The notes: generated by a model from the letters alone, not told the origin. DNA of 64,000 nucleotides from Liolophura sinensis (GCF_032854445.1 NC_088300.1:78276084-78340083); one strand, 5' to 3'. Shown: positions 1 to 12,840, counted from the stretch's first letter. Made by a program: numbers and translations.

Positions 1-1030
1 GCAGCAAAGTGTGTGAAATGACAAAAGTTGCTCTAGCAAATGCAGATAGTCATTTAAATAATATTCTCTCCCAAAAAAGAAACGCATGGGTTGAACATGG
101 CGAGGACGCAGATGCGGAGATGCGCGCCAACTAGTGCCCTGGCCTCATGTCTGAATGGGCTCCTGTTGCTTATTTTATGTTTACTGACGTTCTGGCTTTC
201 ACATTTTGTGACTTGGTGGGAAATGACGGAGAATGAAGCGAATCATCCTACTTTGAACTAAAGGAGGTTTATAATGTAAAAATTCACACACGTTTTTATT
301 TTGGCAGTTTATATATGTAACTATATACGACATCTTTAATCCCTTGAATTCCATCACCATGTAGATAAACCGTACGTATTTCACGTCCAGAATCCTGATT
401 TTGTACATCTGCTTACAATTATTTGGGCCTAAGTCATTTTCAGTAGCGACTGTCACACGTCCGATTCATTAACAGCATCATGGGTGTTCTGTAGTTGGGG
501 GTCAAATTCTGCAGTGTTATCTAACAGTATCAAATAGTATGCATCGTGTGGTATTGACGCAGGTTGTCGTCCACAGCCGTGGAGGTAGAAACTTCCATGT
601 CAAATGCACCGAGATGTTAACCGACAGAGGAATTTGCATAGCCAAACTAGGTTAAAACACGATAAGAGCAGTAGGCCTGAAATAATGGTATGTCCTCCTG
701 ACGTAATTGTTGGGACGTCAGCGAGATGCCGCAAGGTAATTCCGCCCAGCCTCACCGCCTATCGTATTTATATCCCAGATTCATCAATACAATACTATGC
801 TATATTTGCTGTAATCGTAATGTGCATTCTTTGAAAAGAATGAATGGCTACATTTCGTGTAATAAAACATCCACACTAGAATAATAGAAACGAAAGATGA
901 GGAAGCAAGAACTGATATTTTACTTTTGGGCCACAAATCTATATGGGTAGAGAGGCCTCCTATACGCATAGAGAAGCATGTGTCCCCGTGGTTGGCGTGG
1001 CAATTCGGCGGAATGATCCAGTTGCCTCTC
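1..1030. other. Unclassified single-copy-looking DNA
   Basis: No tandem repeat, tRNA or recognisable coding domain is visible. Short open frames on both strands have no motif I recognise. It ends where the 45-bp minisatellite begins. Confidence 0.4.
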
Positions 1031-1955
1031 AATGAGATGTTTAATGTGCTGGACGCAGGACTGACATTGTTTGTCGATGAGGCACCTGATGTGCTGGACG
1101 CGAGGACGACATTGTTTGTCGATGAGATTCCTGAGTGTGCTGGAAGCGATGATGGCATTGTTTGTCGATGAGATGCCGTAGTGTGCTGGACGCGGGAACA
1201 TTTTCAGGACGCGGGACTGACATTGGTTGTCCATGAGATGCCTGGTGTGCTGGACGCGGGCACGACAGTGTTTGTCGATGAAATGCCTGATGTGCGGGGC
1301 AGGGAGATGGTATTGTTTGTCGATGAGATGTCTGACTCTGGACGCGGACATGACATTGTTTGTCGATGAAATGCCTGATGAGCGGGGCACGGAGATGGTA
1401 TTGTTTGTCGATGACATGTCTGACTCTGAACGCGGGAGCGACGTTGGACATTGATGAGATGAAGTAGTGAGCTGGACGCGGAGGTGACATATTTCGATAA
1501 GATGCCCTAGTTTGTTGACCGTGGGGGTCACATTAAACATTGATGAGATGCTGTAGTGTGCTGGACGAGGGAACGACATTGAACATCGATGTGATGCCGT
1601 TGTGTGCTAGACGAGGGGGTAACATTGATCATCGATCAGATGTCGTTGTGTCCTGAACGCGGGGATGGCATTGTTTGTCGATGAGATGCTTGATGTGCTG
1701 GACGCCGGGATGGCATTGTTTGTCGATGAGATTCCTGAGTGTGCCGGACGCGAGGATGGCATTGTTTGTCGATGAGATGCCTGGAGTGCTGGACGCATGT
1801 ATGACATTATTTGTTGTTGAGAATGTGCTGGGCTTGGGAGCGTCACTGGACACCGATGAGATGCCGTAGTGTGCTGGACGCGGGGGTCACGTTGTATGTC
1901 AATGAGATGCCGTAGTTTGTTGGGCGTGGGGGGTTACATTGGACATCGATTTGAT
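1031..1955. repeat. Minisatellite, ~45-bp unit, about 20 copies
   Basis: The unit contains TGTGCTGGACGCGGG and ATTGTTTGTCGATGAGATG, recurring at 45-46 bp intervals (for example at 1066, 1111 and 1157). Copies are diverged, mostly by substitutions and 1-3 base indels. Because 45 is divisible by three, frames stay open on both strands; this explains the overlapping short open frames here and I do not call them genes. CpG (GGACGCG) is retained in many copies. Confidence 0.9.
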
Positions 1956-2031
1956 GGGACGCTGAATTGTTCTGTGGCTGTGTAATTCTGTAACTTAGAG
2001 CTTAAGTAGTACATTTGCTGGTATGCTTAAT

Positions 2032-3085
2032 GTGCACATGAAGTTGATGATGATTTGGTAAACATTGTCAATGTGCACACAAAGTTAATGATGATTGACA
2101 TGTATTATTGGCGGTTAGGTGCCTGACTCTGAGGTCGCTGGTTCGAAACCCGCAGTGGTCTCAGCCAAATTTCAGCACTAGAATCTGTGCTATATTCAGA
2201 AAGTGTAATTCCTATTAACGATAATACTGTTAATGATGATTTGGTAAATATTGTTTAAGTGGATACGAAGTTAATGATTTGGTAAATGTTGTTAATGTGC
2301 ACACGAAGTTGATGATGGTTTGTTAAATATTGTTAATATACGAACAAAGCTGAAGGTGATTTGGTAAATATTGTTTAAGTGCATACGAAGTTGATGATGG
2401 TTTGGTAAATATTGTTAATGTGCACACGAAGTTGAAGATCATTTGGTAAATATTGTTAATGTGCACACAAAGTTAATGATGGTTTGGTAAATATTGTTAT
2501 TGTGCACATGAAGTTATGATGGTTTGGTAAATATTGTTAATGTACGAACAAAGCTGATGATAATTTGGTAAATATTGTTTAAGTGTACACAAAGTTAATG
2601 GTGGTTTGGTAAATATTGTCAATGTGCACACAAAGTTGATGATGGTTTGGTAAATATTGTTATTGTGCACATGAAATTGATGATGGTTTGGTAAATATTG
2701 TTAATGTACAAACAAAGCTGATGATGATTTGGTAAATATTGTTTAAGTTCATACGAAGTTGATGATTTGGTAAATATTGTTAATGTACACACAAAGTTAA
2801 TGATGATTTGGTAAATATTGTTAATGTGCAAAGAAAGTTGATGATGATTTGGTAAATATTGTTACTGTGCACACCAGGTTGATGATGACATGGTAAATAT
2901 TGTTACTGTGCACACAAAGTTAATGATGGTTTGGTAAATATTGTTAATGTGCACACAAAGTTGATGATGGTTTGGTAAATATTGTTAATGTGCACACGAA
3001 GTTGATGATGACTTGATAAATATTGTTACTGTGCACACGAAGTGGATGATGGTTTGGTAAATATTGTTAAAGATCATACGAAGCT
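2032..3085. repeat. Minisatellite, ~41-bp unit, about 22 copies, split by a SINE fragment
   Basis: The unit reads roughly TTTGGTAAATATTGTTAATG, then GTGCACACAAAGTTGATGATG. The array is interrupted at 2097-2229 by SINE-like sequence. Copies vary at a few fixed positions (CACACGAAG/CACACAAAG, TTAATG/TTACTG), so several variant types are interspersed. Each unit carries GGTAAATATTG, which contains a forkhead-like GTAAATA word; no function is implied. Confidence 0.9.
2097..2229 (+). mobile_element. tRNA-headed SINE fragment inside the 41-bp minisatellite
   Basis: GGTTCGAAACC (about 2142-2152) is a perfect match to the Pol III B-box consensus GGTTCGANNCC, preceded by GGTGCCTGACTCTGAGGTCG as in a tRNA-like anticodon region. 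The following GTGCTATATTCAGAAAGTGTA recurs in similar form near 37,400, showing a dispersed family. The 12-mer TTAATGATGATT flanks the insert at 2085-2096 and 2230-2241, consistent with a target-site duplication, although the same word is part of the array unit. Confidence 0.6.
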
Positions 3086-4344
3086 GATGGCAAATTCAAA
3101 TCAGGTAAAGTTCTTAATTTTGAAAGAGCAGTATATATATTTGTATATGTAAGTCATATGACACCGCGCTTCACACTTGTAACGCTGTGGGATTCATACA
3201 ACACTGTCTTAATGCAGCATCATGTCAAGTCTTCTGTTAAAGCTTCAAAAGTTAAACCAAAACACCACAAGTGTCATGTGTAAAGTATGACCCATATGTG
3301 GAATGAAATTCTTTGGAGCCTCAGAGGTTCAGAACAGAATCTCCAGAAACTTAGTGCTTATTTTCGGGATGAATGTACGGTCAGTTATTTGTATAACGGT
3401 TTGTAAAAAGTTTGTGTTAAGTAAACATGGTAACTTTAGTTTGGTAGGTTTTAGATCACTGTTACAAAATGTACCCTTCGTGGCGTACAGCTGCTAAGTG
3501 ACACTGTGCTAACATCTTATATCTACATATTGTATTTTATGTACAAAACTATATTCTTTGTGCATACTGCCTATGTAACCTGTTTATGGTTTAAGTTATC
3601 ACTCAACGCAAACCTTTGTAAATCTCGTGTGACAAGTCCTTAAATTCACACAACTAATTATGCAAGCTGACTAAGGGTTTAACACCGCCTTTGTGGTGTA
3701 TGTTTTTTTGTACCCTATACTGCTCAACCTTGTCTTGTACTGAATCAAATCCTTCAAATACATTTAACGGGGTTACACAACAATCACCAAGACGAAAGTG
3801 TTACAGTCTAATCTACCCCCCAAAATTAAGAAAAGTAAAATCGTCAAGATGAGCAGTTGATCAAGATATTTCAATCTATGCATCGAAACAGACATTCGTA
3901 TACCAGCTGCCAACCTAGATGATGTTGGAAAGACGCAAGGTATGATCTGGAGAGAAATCAGCATGCAGATAATGTACCAAGCTAGTATACAAGTTGTCGA
4001 CAATAAAATATGTATTTGAGTTGCGCTTTAATTGCCACTGTTCATATATCCAACGTGACGATCTAATTCAACACAATGAACATACAGCCCTTAGAGCCGG
4101 ATTTAAAGCAGCGTAAAAATCGTGTCTGATTGCTGGATGATGTACATGTGAAATGCAAAAGTTTGTAAAAATAATTAATATCTGTAAACAATGTGAAATA
4201 GGACTTTTCTCACCTAAGGAAATACCGATATTTCACTTAGATATAAATCATAAAAACAAATGATAAAAACAAGATCAAATTCTTTTTACGGATCCATGTA
4301 CAGGTGATATAGGATTAGTGTCAGTGCTACATTGAATGATGGGA
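3086..4344. other. Unclassified AT-rich DNA
   Basis: No repeat array or tRNA is visible, and no coding domain is recognisable. Short open frames (for example 3303-3497 on the plus strand) have no identifiable motif. Confidence 0.4.
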
Positions 4345-4572
4345 TTGTTTGGTTTGGCTTACATCCGGATAGTAAGCATTTCTTGGTTTGGTTTACTCCT
4401 GGGCAAGCGGCATTGCTTGGTTTCGTTTACACCTGGACAAGCAGCATTGCTTGGTTTGGTTTATACCTGCACGAGCAGCAAGCAGCATTGCTTGGTTCGG
4501 TTTACACCTGCACAAGCAGCATTGCTTTGTTTATCTTACACCTGAACATGCAACATTGCTTGGAATTGCATT
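4345..4572. repeat. Short minisatellite, ~33-36-bp unit, about 6 copies
   Basis: The units contain GCATTGCTTGGTTTGGTTTA and CACCTGGACAAGCA. Units of about 33 bp keep several frames open, giving overlapping open frames rich in Trp, Phe and Tyr that I treat as repeat artefacts. Confidence 0.75.
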
Positions 4573-4825
4573 TAACATGAAAAACATGTCCTGAATGCAC
4601 CTAATCTTAAGGCAATGGCGTTCTGGAACTGATTCGGTCCAAGATTAACTAAATCGATAGCGAATACATGTTACGCAATTCCGTTTTTTTAAATAATCTT
4701 TTTGAAGACAACCGTTGCTGGGAGGCGCATCAATCTTATGCTGCCAAATGTATAATTATTTGCTGTTTAACCCTTCGCTACAGACCTGATAGCCATCGAT
4801 AGGGAAAGACTGGGTTTCTTTTACA

Positions 4826-4910
4826 GAGCAGGAAGTAGAGCGCGCCGTGACGTCACACGTTGTATTGGCTGATACTGAACACTCACGCGCGCAGGAAGTG
4901 GAACTCATGT
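4826..4910. promoter_or_regulatory. Promoter-like cluster: ETS, CRE and inverted CCAAT words in CpG-rich DNA
   Basis: Within 85 bp lie two GGAAGT words (ETS core), a perfect palindromic GTGACGTCAC (4847-4856), an ATTGGCT (inverted CCAAT) and two CGCGC runs. The surrounding DNA is AT-rich and CpG-poor. This combination is typical of TATA-less animal promoters. I found no recognisable exon downstream on either strand, so the call rests on motif clustering alone. Confidence 0.3.
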
Positions 4911-5533
4911 AACCCCAGTAATATTCTTTTTGTCATTATAACGGAAATGATAAAAGGCTTGACGGTTTGACTGACACCACTTTGGTAAAGAGGAATTTTA
5001 CTCGCCAATCCCAGTTTCTGCCAATTTAGCATCACTGGCGGAATAATCGATATTTAAACAAAATACCGGTCTTCGGTTGCACTTTCTGAATAGCGGGGAT
5101 CGTCGTATAAACTGTTTTTTTCTTTCTTTTGAAAACAAATTACGTGGGCTTATTTTCCATTACCAATACATTCTATGTAGGCCTATAGTTGCTATACATT
5201 TATTTTGTTTAAAACCTCACTCATCGCCGTGCATGCCGAATAACTCTCTTGCACTAACAACTTCCGTAAGGCTAATGGCGAAATGAGTTACGCCTAAGAT
5301 TGAAATCTGCCAAGTTTCACTGGTTTCTCGGCGGTTGACAACCAAATACCATGCTTTAGAACATGGGTAATACCTGACTGATGCTCATGCTAAGATAATG
5401 CGACTGATACGTGTGTCATACCTGTAAGTGTCACAGCCTTCATGGTATTACAATATCCTGCTCTATCATCGGCTTGTGTTAAATGTTTCATTATATTTAT
5501 AGCCAGAAGTCTATTGATGTTAATGGACTTCTA
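4911..5533. other. Unclassified DNA downstream of the promoter-like cluster
   Basis: Nothing repeated and no recognisable coding domain. Open frames under 70 codons carry no motif I can name. Confidence 0.35.
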
Positions 5534-5612
5534 TTATAACATAAAGTCATGTACATAACATGTATGCACAGTTTATACATGATCAAGTCATCTACATAAC
5601 GTGTATGCACAG
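5534..5612 (-). repeat. Two inverted copies of the 50-bp minisatellite unit found at 6.2-6.9 kb
   Basis: Read on the minus strand this holds two copies of GTGCATACACGTTATGTAGA-type sequence, the same unit as the plus-strand array at 6,255-6,945. The linking sequence TTGATCATGTA matches the diverged right-edge units of that array rather than its homogeneous core. Confidence 0.75.
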
Positions 5613-6254
5613 GAAGCCATGAAATGTGTCCGGGTGTTGGCATACATCCTCGCTCAACCTCACTCAACTCACTCAACCTCACGTCGTTCTTTGTTGCTAC
5701 AAGGGAAGGGTCAATAAGGGCGGTCGTTTATGGGAAGACAGAATTTGCCTGGGATGGAACCATCTTAGTTTAGCTGTATGCACCAGAGGGGGACTCGTAT
5801 GTTACAACACAAATCGTATTCGCAGCAACATGAGACTGAATATTCCACACTTCCATCAGTCAGGGCAGACGACGTTAAATGTTCAGAAAAGGTCAAGAAC
5901 TACCTTGATCTCGAGTGCTGACCACGTGACAACGTCTTGATGGCGCCTGCGTGAGTACTCGAAGGTGGTTGATGACTGAGGTCAAGCCAGTATTTCCAGA
6001 GGCTATCACGTGTTCATTATAATCGCCCCTTCCCCTTGACCTCTAGTTGTCACATTTATTCTCCTACATGTTTTTCTTATCACCGAGAACCAGGTATTGA
6101 TTTACTTTACGGATATAAAAATGGAAAAATATCAAATGGCACAATTCCAGAGGGAAGCAAAGTATGGCGAAAAAGAGAAATATTATTGTCATGGGCGGAC
6201 GTGTCACAGTGAATGGAGATTACGTTGACAACTAAAGAAGCTCGTGTTTACAAA
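5613..6254. other. Unclassified DNA between inverted minisatellite blocks
   Basis: An open frame at 5626-5940 (104 codons, plus strand) starts in a CTCAACCTCACTCAACTCAC low-complexity run and has no recognisable domain. Nothing else stands out. Confidence 0.35.
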
Positions 6255-6945
6255 CTGTGATTATGACTAGGTATAAACTGTGCATACATGTTATGTAGAT
6301 GACGGGTTGAGCTTTTTCATATATAAACTGTGCATACACGTTATGTAGATGACGGGTTGAGCTTTTTCATATATAAACTGTGCATACACGTTATGTAGAT
6401 GACGGGTTGAGCTTTTTCATATATAAACTGTGCATACACGTAATGTAGATGACGGGTTGAGCTTTTTCATATATAAACTGTGCATACACGTTATGTAGAT
6501 GACGGGTTGAGCTTTTTCATATATAAACTGTGCATACACGTTATGTAGATGACGGGTTGAGCTTTTTCATATATAAACTGTGCATACACGTTATGTAGAT
6601 GACGGGTTGAGCTTTTTCATATATAAACTGTGCATACACGTTATGTAGATGACGGGTTGAGCTTTTTCATATATAAACTGCGCATACATGTTATGTAGAT
6701 GACGGGTTGAGCTTTTTCATATATAAACTGTGCATACATGTTATGTAGATGACGGGTTGAGCTTTTTCATATATAAACTGTGCATACATGTTTTGTAGAT
6801 GAGCCGTTGAACTTGGTTATGTACAAACTGTGCATACATGTTATGTAGATGACGAGCTGAGCTTGATCATGTAGAAACTGTGTATAAACTGTTATGTAGA
6901 TGACGCGTTGAGCTTGATCGTGCATAAATTGTGTATACATGTATT
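6255..6945 (+). repeat. Minisatellite, exactly 50-bp core unit, about 14 copies
   Basis: The unit is ATATAAACTGTGCATACACG, then TTATGTAGATGACGGGTTGA and GCTTTTTCAT. Central copies (about 6,270-6,780) are nearly identical at a strict 50-bp spacing, while the right-hand three copies are diverged. This centre-young, edge-old pattern suggests recent expansion from the middle. Confidence 0.95.
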
Positions 6946-8127
6946 GTATTGTCACACAAAATCCCTTTAAGATTTGTAATGAATTATTGTAGCAGGGGAG
7001 TGCTACGGCTTAGCGTTGTGGGAACATAGCCCAGTTGGCCGTAACATGTCGGGTAAAATTCTTACCATCAAAGATATTAAATGAGGTCGAAATAACCTTT
7101 TAACATTTATGTTTTTTTGCTGGCCAGTTTTCGTCAACATGTCAACAAGAACAGCTTTCATAATCCATTTCATTCTGTCAGTAATGCAGTGTGTTTATGA
7201 AACTGGCCACGTGAATCTGTTGGTCACATTTTTGGATCGATGTTCTATATAATAGCCTTTATATGATAGGGCTGCACCGCAGCGACCTGCACGTGGGCAA
7301 GTTCGCAACACCATGTCAAATTCCCAGATGTATGGGTCACAGCTATATAGACCGGGCTTCGGCCATTTACCCGAATGGTATGACAACAAAGAAATTGTTG
7401 CCTTGTGGGTTGTATGGCCACAGCACGAAACCATTACGTATGCCTTTAACATGGTAGCTGTGTGCTCATGAACAATTGCCGATTTGAGCTGGCCTTAATG
7501 TGGCATTAAGCATACCTTCATTGAAGCAAATTTACTCTACAGAAAATTCTCAGAGAAGTATGTTGGAAGTCGATTGTTAGGCATAGTGATTTGGGCTATA
7601 AAAGGAAATGTTGGTATATAATAGAGATCTTTCACGCCGTTGTTAATCAGGATTTGCATTCCAGTAAATAAAAAACATGTGAGTAAAAAAGAATCATAAA
7701 AGGTAGCAAGAGTCAAAACTTACTTTTGTCTCTCGTCATGATGGTGGACAGCATTGCGTTGTGGCTGGTTAAGCGTCATTTCATTGTGCTACCGAATGGG
7801 AGATAAGACTGCATTAAGGCTTGTAAATATCCCGGATGTTCTCTTGCAGCGGGGCGATTCCAGTGACATCTGTGAAAGAAACACGATATCGTCATCTCTC
7901 TTGACACTAAAAGCACAACATTGTACAATGTGACATAAGTAAAAAGATGCGACCAATCAAGGCACAAAAAGTTCAGGTAATTTCACGACAGAGCTGAGGA
8001 ATATGTCATGAGGCCTAAAAACCACAATTCCTTCATTAAAGTTCCACCGGATATCCCGACAATGCCAAGAGCAGCCAACTTCCTGTCACCCACAAATGTA
8101 GCAGGCAGGGGACTACTTCGATATGTA
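6946..8127. other. Unclassified DNA
   Basis: No array, tRNA or recognisable protein domain. Short frames on both strands at 7195-7457 are mutual shadows. Confidence 0.4.
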
Positions 8128-8412
8128 AGGCGCCCAAGAAAATGTCGGTGTCTGCTTCAAGAGGCAACGCGCACAGGAAAAAGTCGGTGTCTACTTTAAC
8201 AGATAAGGCGCATAGGAAAAAGTCGGTGTCTGCTTTAACAGGTAAGGCACACAGGAGAAGTCGGTGTCTCTTTAACAGGTAAGGCACACGGGAAGAAGTC
8301 GGTATCTGCTTTAACAGATAAGGCGCACAGGAAAAGTCGGTGTCTGCTTCAACAGGTAAGGTGCACAGGAAAAGTCGCTGTCTGCTTTAAGAGCTAAGGC
8401 ATGCAGGAGAAT
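8128..8412. repeat. Minisatellite, ~36-38-bp unit, about 8 copies
   Basis: The unit contains AGGCGCACAGGAAAAAGTCG and GTGTCTGCTTTAACAG. Copies differ by small indels, especially in the A run. Confidence 0.85.
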
Positions 8413-8817
8413 TGTTGTCTTCCTCAATAAACGAATACATCATCAATGTTTAGATGTTTCCTGGATTAAAACTGAACTGTATCCCCAAGCAACATTTTCC
8501 GCTAAACATAGTCTTTGAATAAACATGGCAGCTGAAGGTTGAGAAAGCCTTGGGCAGTAATCAGCGGTTCTTGAAGTAGCTAGGTTTGGTCGTGCCTCTG
8601 GGTGTTCTAATCAGTGGATGTCTAACATAAGCGCTGACAGAATGGTCACAGCTTTGACAACCATGGCTGGGATGACTCCGAGGGTTATTTGGGTCTATAA
8701 CTGGACATTATCGCCTGGGCTTCTCTTTATTATTCTACCCTCAGACACATCTTACTCTGATCTATACATGATGGAATCTTCCAATGGACTATGAAATCTG
8801 GGCTAGATGCGCTCTTA

Positions 8818-10785
8818 GGGTGAAAGATATATCCCAATCTGTATGTCCAGTCATTCACTCTTAGCTCTGCAGGGTGAAAGATACATCCCAATCAGTCATT
8901 CACCCTGAGCTCTTAGGGTGAAAGATACATCCAAGTCAGTCTGGGTAGTCATTCACTCTGAGCTCTTAGGGTGAAAGATACATCTCAGTCAGTCTGGATA
9001 GTCATTCACTCCGAGCTCTTAGGGTGAAAGATACATCCCAGTCCCTCTAGGCGGTCATTCACCCAGAACTCTTAGGGTGTAAGATACATCCCAGTAAGTC
9101 TGGGCGGTCATTCAGTCTAAGCTCTTAGGGTGAAAGATACATCCGAGACAGTCTGGGTGGTCATTCACCCTGAGCTCTTAGAGTGAAAGATACATCCCAG
9201 TCAGTCTTGGCGGTCATTCACTCTGAGCTCTTAGGGTGAAAAATACATCCCGGTCAGTCTGTGTAGTCATTCACCCTGAACTCTTAGGGTGAAAAATACA
9301 TCTCAATCAGTCTGGGTAGTCATTCTCTCCGAGCTCTTAGGGTGAAAGATACATCCCAGTCAGTCTGGGTGGTCATTCACTCCGAGTTCTTAGGGTGAGA
9401 GATACATCCGAGACAGTCTGGGTGGTCATTCACTCTGAGCTCTTGGGGTGAAAGATATATCCCTGTCAGTCTGGGTGGTCATTCACTCTGAGCTCTTAGG
9501 GTGAAAGATACATCCAAGTCAGTCTGGGTGGTCATTCACTCTGAGCTCTTAGGGTGTAAGATACATCCCAGTAAGTCTGGGTGGTCATTCACTCTGAGCT
9601 CTTGGGGTGAAAGATACATCCCTGTCAGTCTGTGCGGTCATTCATTCCGAGCTCTTAGGGTGAAAGATACATCCCAGTCAGTCTGGGTGGTCATTCTCTC
9701 CGAGCTCTTAGGGTGAAAGATACATCCCAGTCAGTCTGGATAGTCATTCACTCCGAGCTCTTAGGGTGAAAGATACATCCCAGTCCCTCTAGGCGGTCAT
9801 TCACCCAGAACTCTTAGGGTGTAAGATACATCCCAGTAAGTCTGGGCGGTCATTCAGTCTAAGCTCTTAGGGTGAAAGATACATCCGAGACAGTCTGGGT
9901 GGTCATTCACCCTGAGCTCTTAGAGTGAAAGATACATCCCAGTCAGTCTGGATAGTCATTCACTCCGAGCTCTTAGGGTGAAAGATACATCCTAGACAGT
10001 CTGGGTGGTCATTCACCCAGAACTCTTAGGGTGAAAGATACATCCCAGTCAGTCTGTGCGGTCATTCATTCCGAGCTCTTAGGGTGAAAGATACATCCGA
10101 GACAGTCTGGGTGGTCATTCATTCCGAGCTCTTAGGGTGAAAGATACATCCCTGTTAGTCTGGTAGTCATTCACTCCGAGCTCTTGGGGTGAAAAATACA
10201 TCCCAGTCAGTCTGGGTAGTCATTCACTCTGAGCTCTTAGGGTGAAAGATACATCCCAGTCAGTCTTGGCGGTCATTCCTTCCGAGCTCTTAGGGTGAAA
10301 GATACATCCGAGACAGTCTGGGTAGTCATTCATTCCGAGCTCTTGGGGTGAAAGATACATCCCTGTCAGTCTTGGCGGTCATTCACTCTGAGCTCTTAGG
10401 GTAAAAGATACATCCCAGTCAGTCTTGGCGGTCATTCACCCTGAGCTCTTAGGGTGAAAGATACATCCCAGTCAGTCTGGGTAGTCATTCACTCCGAGCT
10501 CTTAGGGTGAAAGATACATCCCAGTCAGTCTGGGTGGTCATTCACTCCGAGCTCTTAGAGTGAAAGATACATCCCTGTCAGTGTGGGTAGTCATTCACTC
10601 TGAGCTCTTAGGGTGAAAGATACATCCCAGTTAGTATTGTCGGTTATTCACTCCGAGCTCTTAGGGTGAAAGATACATCCCAGTTAGTATTGTCGGTTAT
10701 TCACTCCGAGCTCTTAGGGTGAAAGATACATCCCTGTCAGTGTGGGTAGTCATTCACTCCGAGCTCTTAGGGTGAAAGTTACATC
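8818..10785 (+). repeat. Minisatellite, ~53-bp unit, about 37 copies, with an internal 742-bp duplication
   Basis: The unit is GAGCTCTTAGGGTGAAAGAT, then ACATCCCAGTCAGTCTGGGT and GGTCATTCACTC. A run of diagnostic variants (GTCCCTCTAGGCGG, GGGTGTAAGATACATCCCAG, CAGTCTAAGCTC) occurs at about 8,985-9,206 and again at about 9,727-9,948. The offset is 742 bp, or 14 units, so a multi-unit block was duplicated. Near 10,620-10,730 an AGTTAGTATTGTCGG variant is also duplicated in adjacent units. Each unit holds one TTAGGG, which I do not read as telomeric. Confidence 0.95.
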
Positions 10786-12839
10786 CTTTGTTTCCATTAC
10801 ACCTCTCGCAATGTTGGTTAGTCTATCCAGACACTCGCTGGGTGTGAAGCACTAGGTGGTAATGAGTTTTCAAAAATATGATATTTACTTATGAGTTCCA
10901 CATGTGTCAGTCAATTTCGATAAACATTTCTCGTATTATCTGGCCTGATTGATTAGAGTTGTGTCATAGCTTTTTATAGACTGTATATTAGTTTGTCAAC
11001 CGAGAGTATTTGTGTTAGATGTCAACAAGCAGATGTCTCAGTAAATGGACGGCTCTACTGTTTCACGTGGGGAAAGTAGCTCTCTAAAGAAGATCAAATG
11101 TTATTTTATCATAAAACAGGCATGGAATATCAAGGGGACATAGAAACTTTGATATATCAAAGGTTAAAGTTCAAGGACTTCAATGCCGGTAATGTTAATT
11201 TACCGATTGCTATGAAATATGAATGTTACTGATTAACATTATGAAAAAGGAGTTACTGTGTCTTCAATAACTATATGGATAACCGTTCCAGAACAGAATA
11301 AAATCTTTCAACCAAAATCAAGGCAAAAAGAAAATCTCATTTCCGCTTGTAGTCAGTGAGAACTGACATCGTCTTTCGTGAACGGCTTTCTTGACATGTA
11401 ATTATGAGGTGAATCAATACTGAAACAGGGAACTGACGACAACGGGACGTTTTCTTGACAAGGATGATCTGAGGGTATACAATCATAGTCTGTACTTATT
11501 TACCCTTCGCGGATATGGGAGAACTTTCTAAGAACTTATTGATTATGATATGTTCAACAACGGATGTGGGCAGCTGAGATAGCAATTCGCAAACAGACGG
11601 ACATATCTCGACGAGATGCCACGATACCACACAATTCCACAAGAAGTTATTAGACGGTTCATATGGCGACTGGAAGACAAAACAATTTTAGAAATAAATC
11701 ATATCGAATTGGGGGTTTATGACCCTACTAACTCCAAGAAAATTACGCAACATCTTAAAGTCTCCACTTCCGACCAAGCTCAGATGTTCTATTATTAACT
11801 CAATCACTCTGAAGATCCACAGAAAATCTACAGCAGATTGATTCACTGGAATGTTTTTTTACCATATTTCCCCCTAATTGTTGGCAAAGTTAATTTAGAA
11901 TGTCTGTCACAAAAGTGTTGAATTTGCCATCCAGATTTGATTTTAAAGACATAACTTACGGTGTTAATCACAGTTAACTATTGCCAATATCCGCAGTTAG
12001 ATACACAAATCTTGATTGTATCAGCAATAAACTACAGCGTATTTACAATAAATTTATTGATTGAGAACATTTAAGGTAGAATAAATCTTTAAATAAGATT
12101 CTTTGAATAAAAGCAGGCAGTTATCCAGGCAGATGTAATTAATAATTGAAAAAGAAGTTTTTGAGAAAGCATATGAGTTCTTGAGAACAAGAATTCCCCC
12201 TCTCCCACCTCGCCCCCGCGTTAGTCAGGCTTTCCTCACAGTGACACCATCATTGCTGATATAAGTATAAAAAAAAACTGGTTAACTGGTTAATAATAGA
12301 CCAATGAGAGTATCTAAGAGAAATTCGACTGGGTGGCCCAAAATCAAGTGCTTTCTCTTGAACTACAGTTCAGTGGAACTAGCGAGACGTCTACATCTTA
12401 AAATTTTCTCACCACAGCCTCTTGCATTACATTTATAGCCTCTTCGATCTTCCGGAACGTCCATTATGGCTGACTGTTGACATTCAAAGAAATCATTGGT
12501 TTTTTAATGATAACTAAAATACATAAAGTATGTCATGTGTGGTGTCAAATCAGTTACGTAATCTTGGACACATAAATGATTTGAACAGGATCCAGGAATA
12601 CCAGCTTTAATTGTTCGCGAAGATTATCCGCGCAACTGGATCGACCGGTGCACTGAACTGCGTCCAGGAAGAGAAGATACAAACATCACGGAACATGGCC
12701 CAAGTGCCAACGTTAAATACACGATTAAGTAATCAGAATCAACCCACTTTCGCGGATTAATGGTTTCGGCTTGGGGGGAACTGGGAAGAAACTTCTAGAG
12801 ATCTATTGTAAAGGGAAACACACCTGACATGGAATGTTG
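10786..12839. other. Two kb of unclassified DNA
   Basis: No tandem array, tRNA or SINE is visible. A 60-codon open frame (11,616-11,798) has no recognisable domain and no supporting context. This is one of the longer stretches where I can identify nothing. Confidence 0.4.
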
Positions 12840-12840
12840 T

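Noticed and set aside
8818-10785. Interstitial telomere (one TTAGGG per unit)
   Set aside because: The hexamer occurs once per 53-bp unit and never in tandem. It is part of the longer word CTCTTAGGGTGAAAG.
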